Shown here in pieces: positions 55,401 through 64,000 of a DNA stretch of 64,000 nt; the stretch's first letter is position 1; every line of letters starts with the position of its first letter. Below the pieces are notes generated by a model. The model worked only from the letters and a program-made list of their open reading frames with translations, had not been told where the DNA came from and searched no databases. The translations under genes were made by a program, and so were the position numbers. Source of the stretch: Taudactylus pleione (lineage: Eukaryota; Chordata; Amphibia; Anura; Myobatrachidae); NCBI GenBank assembly GCA_031769625.1, contig JAUIMM010000582.1:2734456-2798455 (forward strand), given 5' to 3'.

Positions 55401-57475
55401 CACTGACCCCAACCCCTCTGAGACGCACTGACCCCAACCCCTCTGAGACGCACTGACCCCAACCCCTCCTACACTCACTGACCCCAACCCCTCCGACACT
55501 CACTGACCCCAACCTCTCCGACACTCACTGACTGACCCAACCCCTCCGACATGCACTGACCCCAACCACTCCACCCTCACTGACCCAACCGCTCCGACGC
55601 TCACTGACCCAACCCCTCCGACACTCACTGACCCCAACCCCTCCGACACTCACTGACCCCAACCCCTCCGACACGCACTGATCGCAATCCCCTCCACCCT
55701 CACTGACCCCAACCCCTCTGAGACGCACTGACCCCAACCCCTCTTACACTCACTGATCCCACCACTCAGACACTCACAGCCCCCCAACCCCTCCGACACT
55801 CACTGACCCCAACCCCACCGACACTCACTGACCCCAACCCCTCTGAGATGCACTGACCCCAACCCCTCTGAGATGCACTGACCCCAACCCCTCCTACACT
55901 CACTGACCCCAACCCCTCCTACACTCACTGACCCCAACCCCTCCTACACTCACTGACCCCAACCCCTCTGAGACGCACTGACCACAACCCCTCCTACAGT
56001 CACTGACCCCAACCCCTCCACCCTCACTGACCCCAACCCCTCCGACACTCACTGACCCCAACCCCTCTGAGACGCACTGACCCCAACACCTCTGAGACTC
56101 ACTGACCCCAACCCCTTCTACACTCACTAACCCCAACCCCTCCGACACTCACTGACCCCAACCCCTCTGAGACGCACTGACCACAACCCCTCCTACACTC
56201 ACTGACCCCAACCCCTCCACCCTCACTGACCCCAACCCCTCCGACACTCACTGACCCCAACCCCTCTGAGACGCACTGACCCCAACCCCTCTGAGACGCA
56301 CTGACCCCAACCCCTCCTACACTCACTGACCCCAACCCCTCCGACACTCACTGACCCCAACCTCTCCGACACTCACTGACTGACCCAACCACTCCACCCT
56401 CACTGACCCAACCGCTCCGACACTCACTGACCCAACCCCTCCGACACTCACTGACCCCAACCCCACCGACACTCACTGACCCCAACCCCTCTGAGATGCA
56501 CTGACCCCAACCCCTCTGAGATGCACTGACCCCAACCCCTCCTACACTCACTGACCCCAACCCCTCCTACACTCACTGACCCCAACCCCTCCTACACTCA
56601 CTGACCCCAACCCCTCTGAGACGCACTGACCACAACCCCTCCTACAGTCACTGACCCCAACCCCTCCACCCTCACTGACCCCAACCCCTCCGACACTCAT
56701 TGACCCCAACCCCTCTGAGACGCACTGACCCCAACACCTCTGAGACTCACTGACCCCAACCCCTTCTACACTCACTAACCCCAACCCCTCCGACACTCAC
56801 TGACCCCAACCCCTCTGAGACGCACTGACCACAACCCCTCCTACACTCACTGACCCCAACCCCTCCACCCTCACTGACCCCAACCCCTCCGACACTCACT
56901 GACCCCAACCCCTCTGAGACGCACTGACCCCAACCCCTCTGAGACGCACTGACCCCAACCCCTCCTACACTCACTGACCCCAACCCCTCCGACACTCACT
57001 GACCCCAACCTCTCCGACACTCACTGACTGACCCAACCACTCCACCCTCACTGACCCAACCGCTCCGACACTCACTGACCCAACCCCTCCGACACTCACT
57101 GACCCCAACCCCTCCGACACTCACTGACCCCAACCCCTCCTACACTCACTGACCCCAACACGTCCTGCACTCACTGACCCCAACCCCTCCGACACACACT
57201 TACCCCACAACTCCGCCCACACTGAACAGAAACCACTCCACCCACACTGACCCCAACCCCGCCGACACTCACTGATCCCACCACTCAGACACTCACATCC
57301 CCCCTACCCCGCCGACACTCACTGACTCCAATTCCTCCGAAACTCACTGACCCCAACCTCTCCGACACTCACTGACTGACCCCAACCCCTCCAACACTCA
57401 CTGACTCCAATTCCTCCGAAACTCACTGACCCCAACCCCTCTGATCCTAACCCTTCCCACACTGAGTGACCCGAC
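52401..57475 (+). repeat. 25-bp minisatellite, 5.1 kb, about 200 units with higher-order structure
   Basis: Units contain CTGACCCCAACCCCTCC followed by GACACTCA, TACACTCA, ACCCTCA or TGAGACGCA. An 848-bp block is repeated almost exactly (for example 55052-55499 and 55900-56347). A third copy follows with a 648-bp offset (56548-56995), the result of a 200-bp loss. Units close to both ends are more diverged. Minus-strand SVGGVGVSE-type frames are by-products of the 25-bp unit. Confidence 0.96.
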
Positions 57476-57599
57476 CCCAGCCTCCATCACTACACTCACG
57501 GACTGGAAGCCGACAGACACTGTCACTAGAGTTACCAGCTGGCCAGCAGCACCCAGTGACTGGACGGGGCACCTGAAGTCTCTCCGCCACCTGTCTCTG

Positions 57600-57800
57600 C
57601 CCTTAGAGCGCAGCTGTCAGGGGGGCGGGATTACTATGTCTAGATCAGTGACGTCACATTTGCCGACCAGCACCACGTGATCACTCCTCAACGTCTCGTG
57701 ACCGCGCTCGCTGCTGCGGGATGAGCGCGTGTCCGACACCGGCCCCGCCCACCCTGGGACCCCTTGGGAGCGCGCCGGGAAACCCCGTGCAAGCGCCGCC
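57600..57800 (+). promoter_or_regulatory. CpG-rich TATA-less promoter
   Basis: The region is rich in CpG compared with its surroundings. It carries a GC box (GGGGGCGGG at 57621), a full CRE (TGACGTCA, 57649-57656), an E-box (CACGTG, 57674-57679), a second GC box (CCCCGCCC, 57743-57750) and, at 57795-57809, CGCCGCCATCTTG, the form of YY1 site that commonly lies at or just after the start of vertebrate housekeeping promoters. No TATA box is seen. It begins directly after a 5-kb minisatellite. The plus direction is inferred from the YY1 orientation and the downstream donor. Divergent transcription is possible. Confidence 0.75.
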
Positions 57801-57893
57801 GCCATCTTGGAGAGACAGAGGGAGGAAGAGAGGAATTCTGACAGGGAACGGAGTATACAGAGCGGCTGCTGTACCGTCACCGCTCCCGCACAG
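57795..57893 (+). other. probable non-coding first exon ending at a splice donor
   Basis: Starting about the YY1 site, the sequence runs through a purine-rich stretch (GACAGAGGGAGGAAGAG) to CCGCACAG|GTGAGAAC, a strong donor with the exon edge at 57893. No start codon with a credible frame is inside. The 143-codon frame at 57729-58160 runs through the donor into the minisatellite and is unlikely. The gene identity is unknown because downstream exons are outside the window. Confidence 0.55.
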
Positions 57894-57917
57894 GTGAGAA
57901 CCCTCCTCGCCGGGTCA

Positions 57918-59640
57918 CAGCATCCCACCATCATCTTGCTACACCCCGACTGGGTCACTGCACCCCTCTATTATGTTTCTGCACCCCGGCCGGCTCACTA
58001 CATCCCACCATTATCTCCCTCCACCCGGACATGTTCTCATATACCTCAAGATATCCTCCCTGGGCCTAAGCACCCCAGTATAATGTCCCTACACCTTAGT
58101 ATAATGTACCTGCACCCCAACTTGCCCTCAGCACCTCAGTATAATGTCCCTACACCTTAGTATAAGGTCCCTGCACCCCAACTTGCTCTAAGCACCGTGG
58201 TATAATATCCCTACACCTTAGTATATTGTCCATGCACTCCAGCTGGGCATCAGCACCCCATTATAATGTTCCTGCAACCTAGTATGATGTCCCTGCACCT
58301 CAAGTTGGCGTCAGCACCTCTTTATAATGTCCATACACTCCAACTCCGCCACAGCACCCCTTTATAATGTCCATGCACCTCAACTTGGCCACAGCACCTC
58401 AGCATAATTTAGATGCACTCCAACTGGGCCTCAGCACCCTAGTATATAATGTCCCTGCACCTCAGCTTGGCCTCAGCACCCCTTTATAATGTCCATACAC
58501 TCCAACTGGGCCTCAGCACCCCAGTGTAATGTCCCTGCACTCCAACTGGGCCTCAGCACCCCAGTGTAATGTCCCTGCACTCCAACTGGGCCTCAGCACC
58601 CCAGTGTAATGTCCCTGCACTCCAACTGGGCCTCAGCACCCCAGTGTAATGTCCCTGCACCCCAACTTTCCCTAAGCACCCCAGTGTAATGTCCCTGCAC
58701 TCCAACTGGGCCTCAGCACCCCAGTGTAATGTCCCTGCACTCCAACTGGGCCTCAGCACCCCAGTGTAATGTCCCTGCACTCCAACTGGGCCTCAGCACC
58801 CCAGTGTAATGTCCCTGCACTCCAACTGGGCCTCAGCACCCCAGTGTAATGTCCCTGCACTCCAACTGGGCCTCAGCACCCCAGTGTAATGTCCCTGCAC
58901 TCCAACTGGGCCTCAGCACCCCAGTGTAATGTCCCTGCACTCCAACTGGGCCTCAGCACCCCAGTGTAATGTCCCTGCACTCCAACTGGGCCTCAGCACC
59001 CCAGTGTAATGTCCCTGCACTCCAACTGGGCCTCAGCACCCCAGTGTAATGTCCCTGCACTCCAACTGGGCCTCAGCACCCCAGTGTAATGTCCCTGCAC
59101 TCCAACTGGGCCTCAGCACCCCAGTGTAATGTCCCTGCACTCCAACTGGGCCTCAGCACCCCAGTGTAATGTCCCTGCACCTCAATCAGGTCACTTCACC
59201 CCTATATTATCTTCTTGCACCATGACCAGTTCACTGCACCCCTATATTATTTTCCTCAATCCTGGCCAGGTCACTGCACCCCTATTATTTTCCTGCACCA
59301 TGACCTGGTCACTTCACCCCTTTATTATTTTCCTGCACCATGACCTGGTCACTTCACCCCTTTATTATCTTCCTGAACCTCCACCGGGTCACTGCACCCC
59401 ACTATTATTTTCCTGTACTATGACTCCTCTGTTATCATCTTGCACCCCAACTAGGTCACTGCTCACAAGTATAATTTACATGCACCCCACTGGGGTGTCA
59501 GCCACACCAGTGTATTCTTCCTGCACCCCACCAGGGTCTCGGCCAACCCAGTGTAATCTCCATGCACCCCAACCAGGTTTTAGCACCCAAGTATAATCTC
59601 CCTTCACACCAGGAGGGCCTCAGCACCCAGTATAATTACA
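57918..59640 (+). repeat. 40-bp minisatellite in putative intron 1
   Basis: Diverged units with CTGCACCCCAACT-like words run from about 57918. From 58478 to 59180 the units (GGGCCTCAGCACCCCAGT then GTAATGTCCCTGCAC) are almost identical over about 17 copies. After that they diverge again to 59640. The pattern of a uniform core with worn flanks indicates recent amplification of the middle. Frames inside are non-genic. Confidence 0.93.
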
Positions 59641-61120
59641 CTCAGTCTTCCTGCACCTCTCCTAGCTAGTAGAATCTCCCCAACCTGAACCTCAGTACCC
59701 CAACCCTGTCATGTGTGCCCCTCAGTTAGTCTTTTAGGCGCTCTGTAGTGATAACATCTCATTATAATGCCTCTACCCCCTGCTATGATGTCATTGTTTT
59801 CTATGGTCATTGCTACCTGCCATTACCCAAGGCCTGTCTTTTTTGCCCCTTTCTGTCCTGCCCCTGTTCTTGCTTAATTTTAACAATTTTCACCATACAC
59901 CCTTCCTCTTTTATCACACCCTGCCTGGCAGATAAGGGGTTAAGTCCACCTTCCCTATTGTGTGGTCCCTGTGTTGGGTGAACGGTATTGAATGGACCCC
60001 TGATTTTGTTGTCTCTTGCGTCTTGTCCAGACCCACCTCTGTGTCGCCAACCCTTTGTCTGCACTAGGCACAGGCAGTACTGCAGGGTACTGGGGGGGGG
60101 GGGGGGTCTACGTGGCCCTGTGTTGGGGGGCTGAGTGCATCCGGAAGTCAGATCTCGTGACCTAGCTCTTGTTTACTCTCCTGTGTTGCCGGGTAGTGTC
60201 AGTCCCAGCAGGGATCAGAGCTAGGCCGGAGCCTGTCACCACCTCTACCTCCAGGGCCGGGTGTGTGGGTTTCCAGTGTGCTAACATCCTGTGTGTACTG
60301 CTTACTAACCCTCAGCCGCTCCTAATATGACAGCAGTGCACGTAGAGGGAATCACCTGAGCTCAGAGCTGCCATACAAAGCCTGTCAGTAGCTGAATGTT
60401 GTCTGTTTATTTTGGTATAAAGCACTGGTTAATGTGGCCGATCCCTTTGTCCTCCTATGAGGCCGGGCAGGGCAATCTGTGAGGCGGTGTAAGGTCATAC
60501 AGATTTTGGTGGCTGTGTAAGACGTTTTTGCAGCAAACCCTGTTTTTACTGTAGCTCATGAATAAGTCATGATTATTATAGTGAGGGTACGTCTGAGTGG
60601 GGAGGAGATTTCTGCCTGGTCGCTGCTGTATTTAGTCTTAGATCCTCCATAGGCCATAGCTTTCCTAGTTTCTATGATGCTCAGTTGTTACTAAGTAAAC
60701 TGTAGTTTGTAATATATTTTGACCACATTGATGTGACCAGTTTCTGAAATATACCAGCCTTCTACAGTCCCTTCCTAGTTGCAAAATAGCCTGTTGCGTC
60801 CTACGTATCTATATGATCTCAAGTTAATAATGGAGAGAATCCTTGTCAGACATGTTGTACAGATGCAGTTGTGTGTTATATACACAGAGAACAAAGGAAC
60901 TTGCAGAAGGTCTGGTCACATAAGTAGTCACTGATGTGTAAACAGATGACTGTAGCATACATTGCTGCTGGTCCGTTACACCGCGTTAGATAAACATTCC
61001 CAGAATTTTTTTTGTTTAATATCGTCCTGTGTCCTTCATATTTGTGCTGTACTGTCACATGCATACATGCGTGTTCAGCCTACCAGTTCAGGCACTTCTG
61101 GGGTGCAAACTACCCAATGT
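59641..61120. other. putative intron sequence, nothing recognised
   Basis: A G-run lies at 60092-60107. No further exon, repeat end or frame is convincing (59748-59981 and others are unsupported). Confidence 0.5.
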
Positions 61121-61935
61121 TTAACTGCTGCACTCTGTGATGTCACTGGCTGCTAGTGAAGGGATTGGCTGTACACTCAGTGATGTCACTGGCTGATAGT
61201 GAAGGGATAGGCTGTACACTCAGTGATGTCACTGGCTGATAGTGAAGGGATAGGCTGCACTCTCAGTGAGGTCACTGGCTCCTAGTGAATGGAAAGGCTG
61301 CATTCTCAGTGATGTCACTGTCTGCTAGTGAAGGGACTGGCTGCACTCTCGGTGATGTCATTGGCTGCACTCTCAGCATACCTCCCAACATGACCCCCCT
61401 CCAGGAGGGACACAATGCTCTGGTCCTGGACTTCCTGGTAAGAGGTGGGGCTGCAGCACAGTTCAAAATTCAAATAGGGGAGTCACACCAACTGTCATCT
61501 CACACACTGCCCAACATCACTGGCTGGGGACCTCACTGGCAGTTGGTGTGACTCCCCTATTTGAAGTTTGGTCTGTGCTGCAGCCCTGCCTCTGGGAGCC
61601 TCCACCAATCATAAATTACCAGGGAAGTCCAGGGCCAGAGCATTGTGTCCCTCCTGGAGAGGGTCATGTTGGGAGGTATGGTCTCAGTGATGTCACTGGC
61701 AGCTAGTGAAGGGATAGGCTGTACTCAGTGATGTCACTGGCAGCTAGTGAAGGATAGGCTGCACTCTCAGTGATGTCACTGGCAGCTAGTGAAGGGATAG
61801 GCTGTACACTCAGTGATGTCACTGGCAGCTAGTGAAGGGATAGGCTGCACTCAGTGATGTCACTGGCAGCTAGTGAAGGGATAGGCTGCACTCTCAGTGA
61901 TGTCACTGGCAGCTAGTGAAGGGATAGGCTGCCGA
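61121..61935 (+). repeat. ~43-bp tandem repeat split by a palindromic MITE
   Basis: Units contain CAGTGATGTCACTGGC followed by AGCTAGTGAAGGGATAGGC. About six units lie before 61376 and about six after 61682, with the same phase. Each unit carries TGATGTCA, a CRE-like octamer. Confidence 0.9.
61377..61680. mobile_element. palindromic MITE with CATACCTCCCAACATG ends
   Basis: The left arm CATACCTCCCAACATGACCC pairs with the right end GGGTCATGTTGGGAGGTATG. The arms continue through GAGGGACACAATGCTCTGG and complements, with a second internal pair GGGGAGTCACACCAACTG and complement near 61479-61557. TCTCAG lies at 61371-61376 and, after one extra G, at 61682-61687, indicating about a 6-bp duplication inside the tandem repeat. 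Confidence 0.85.
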
Positions 61936-62298
61936 ATTCTCCTGCTCCCTATGGCCACTGCACATTACAAGCAGCTGTTTTGGCCATGTTGACTGAATTG
62001 TAATTATTAGAGCTGAAATCTGGCCCCCATAATATAAAACATGACGATGCAATGTCAGGCTGCATGCATATCAATCTGCAGAGCATGTTTGGTGTATTTT
62101 ACCTTTGGAAGTGTGTTTGCCTGGCATGATGTTTGGGATTGTGATATTATAGGCAAACAAGAAAATGTTAATTTATTCTAGGGTTCCCCTACATGATTAA
62201 ATTGACAGTCTGAGTCCTAATTGGCCATGGTTGATCCTCTGTATTGGCATATGTTGGATGGGGCTATTTGTAGATGCAGTCACTGTCTAACCATGTTA

Positions 62299-62330
<32 letters not shown>

Positions 62331-62452
62331 CATCTGTGTACGGGTAATGGCCAGTATATTACCAGCTTTGGGCACATAATTGGGGATTCAGTTCATCCAT
62401 GAGATTTGTCATCCTATCGCTCAGTGAGACATGTTTAGGACAAGGTCACTAA
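61936..62452. other. unique sequence with GT microsatellite
   Basis: (GT)n at about 62301-62328. Otherwise nothing recognised. Confidence 0.6.
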
Positions 62453-63690
62453 GGGGGCGATTCAATTCAGCGCGATGCTTAATAGCCGCGGAAAGGAGTT
62501 TCCGCAGCTATTTAAATGACCGCGCTGTTTAGTGCAACTACAGGATTTCTGCTTACACCCACCTGAGGGACGAGCAGATATCCGACTTAAGTGCCGTCCG
62601 CGATGTTGTTTTCTGGCTTTGCGCAGCACTAACAGCCTCGAGGCCAGCTCTTTATGCGTTCTCCGATTTAATGGTTTCTAGTCGGAATTAAGTGTGGTCA
62701 ATTGAAAAGCCCGGGAACTCCTTCCTGGGGCTGTTCATCATCGCGCTGAATTGTATCGCCCTCCTTTATATGTCTTGTTTTTATGGTACTCCAGTGTTCT
62801 CCCCAGAAATGTTTTCCAGCCAGGTGGTATCGAAAAGTAGCCGGGCGGGGGCCTTCGCAATTATGCGCTCATCGGGAAAAGGGGTATGTCCCTTACCAAT
62901 TCAGCCCGACAGGTCTCAGGCTGCTATCCCACTAGCTCTCAGTCAAAAGTGCCCATTATACAGTGCCCCCTGTAGGTTTCCCCTTTATGCATTGCCCCCT
63001 GTAGTTTAACTTTGTCCTTATACATTGACCTCTGGCTGAAGTAGTGCCCCCAGGCTGGCCCCTTATGCAGTGCCCCCAGGTTTAATAGTGTCCCTTATGC
63101 ACTGCCCCCAGACTGGTCCTGGCCCCAGCCCAGCACTTAACTTTTACTTGCTGGCCGCTGCCTCGCACTGACTGGATCTAACTAGATCCAGCAGGCGCGC
63201 GGGGCAGGCTCCTCACGTCGCGGGTGACGTCACCCGCGCAGTGCGTCACTGGGAACGCTGTCCTCTGAAGCAATCGGAGGCTTCTTTAGCCTCTTAGTCA
63301 CTTCAGAGGCAGCGTTCCACAGCGGGGAAAAGTGCCGGGCGGCAGGCTGTTTCTGCCCGGCGATGCGCCCGCAGAAAGCAGCCAGGGGAGAACACTGGTA
63401 CTGTTCAGTGAGATCACAATTCTGTAACCGGTATTGTTACTAAAATGGGCGGTAGGTCAGCGCTGTAAAGCCCTATCGCAAAAAATGTGCGATAAACCCA
63501 TGGTTAGGGCGGCCAAAGAGTAGTTTTGGGTGCCCTAACCAGGACTTTAGACGGGTTTAGCCTCTTTACGCAGCTAAACCCGGTTTAATTGGTGGTTGAA
63601 GACTGTGATATTAATGGCGCCCTGATTTGATTTGCAACGCTGGGCGCCCATTAATTATCACCGCCCAAAAAAAACAATTGAATCACCTCC
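62453..63690. mobile_element. GGGGGCGATTCAATT-type element with nested hAT-like MITE
   Basis: The left end GGGGGCGATTCAATTCAGC pairs with the right end CAATTGAATCACCTCC. The block CTAACCAGGACTTTAGACG at about 63535 also occurs at 10315. The flanks TAA and TAT do not match exactly. The interior is interrupted at 62792-63397. A 105-codon frame at 62692-63009 crosses the insertion boundary and is not a gene. Confidence 0.78.
62792..63397. mobile_element. hAT-like MITE with CAGTGTTCTCCCC ends, nested
   Basis: The left end CAGTGTTCTCCCCAG pairs with the right end CAGGGGAGAACACTG. The flanks share GTACT but not a full octamer. CAGTGTTCTCCCC termini are familiar from vertebrate hAT elements. It contains GACGTCACCCGCG and tandem GTGCCCCC-type words (62950-63110). 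No transposase frame. Confidence 0.68.
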
Positions 63691-63925
63691 TATATTTGCG
63701 TTGTCGACGTTTATCTTTAATTTCCTGTTTTTGAATATGTCAACATTTTTCATGTTGATAATTTTGTGGTGTAAATTCTAATTTCTATGTCAGACGCAGC
63801 TATTTCTATTTATTATTATTGATATTAAATTAGCTCAAGATATATATATTTTTATATTAGGGGTGAGCGGATTCGGTTCTACTCGGTTCCGTTCAGATTT
63901 AAAAACCGAATTCTCCTAATAAATC
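63691..63925. other. AT-rich sequence, nothing recognised
   Basis: It includes a TATATATATTTT tract near 63842. CGGTTCTACTCGGTTCCG near 63871 may start another element running beyond the window. Confidence 0.4.
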
Positions 63926-63929
63926 AATC

Positions 63930-64000
63930 TCTCTGTGTCTCTCTGTGTGTCTCTCTCTCTCTCTGTGTCTCTCTCTCTCTGTGTGTCTCTCTCTCTCTGT
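63930..64000 (+). repeat. TC/TG microsatellite at the window end
   Basis: CTCTCTGTGTCTCTC-type repeats continue to the last base and probably beyond. Confidence 0.95.

Noticed and set aside
53101..56995. Series of minus-strand Gly/Val/Ser-rich frames of 60-82 codons
   Set aside because: They are translations of the 25-bp minisatellite; the repeated lengths reflect the 848-bp higher-order block.
57617..57958. 113-codon minus-strand frame across the CpG island
   Set aside because: GC-rich promoter DNA often has chance open frames; the peptide is unrecognisable and no minus-strand donor fits, though divergent transcription cannot be excluded.
57729..58160. 143-codon plus-strand frame starting in the promoter
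   Set aside because: It runs through a strong splice donor into a minisatellite, so it is unlikely to be translated as such.

Overview
The window looks like intergenic and intronic DNA from a vertebrate nuclear genome, most likely a large-genome anuran (frog). The evidence is the lack of long protein-coding frames, one CpG-rich promoter with a spliced-exon signature, many hAT, PIF/Harbinger and Tc1-type non-autonomous transposons, and foldback repeats carrying CCAATCAGCTCC and GTTGCCCATAGCAACC motifs that I associate with frog DNA. The species is not determined. No protein-coding gene, rRNA, tRNA or CRISPR array could be recognised.

Layout. Positions 1-15 kb hold low-complexity and unique DNA with scattered MITEs: a hAT copy at 354, a foldback at 1444, a multi-hairpin element at 3252, two Harbinger-type copies at 8578 and 9902, and a nested stack at 11686-12859. 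From 15 to 20 kb there are two minisatellites (28-bp and 44-bp units). From 20 to 32 kb there is a weak minus-strand candidate exon, many multi-hairpin MITEs, a double nested insertion at 22.9-24.06 kb, and a hAT MITE (24690-27076) swollen by 23 copies of a 95-bp unit. From 32 to 35 kb there are three more tandem arrays. From 35 to 46 kb there is a dense MITE field. Positions 46.7-50.6 kb are a 32-bp minisatellite and 52.4-57.5 kb a 25-bp minisatellite with a higher-order duplication.

The only convincing gene signal is at 57.6-57.9 kb: a TATA-less, CpG-rich promoter with GC boxes, a CRE, an E-box and a YY1-type site, followed by a probable non-coding first exon that ends at a good splice donor (57893/57894). 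Transcription would run rightward, so 57.9-64 kb would be intron 1 of a gene whose coding exons lie beyond the window. A homogeneous 40-bp minisatellite sits inside that intron.

The most unusual feature is a family of about 16 palindromic MITEs with GGGCCTGATTCAG-type termini and 3-bp target duplications. The best copies are strings of about ten independent hairpins rather than one long foldback, and the two arms of a hairpin differ from copy to copy in a compensating way, so that each hairpin stays self-complementary. Similar hairpin strings occur in elements with unrelated termini. No transposase gene is present, so all these elements would depend on enzymes encoded elsewhere.
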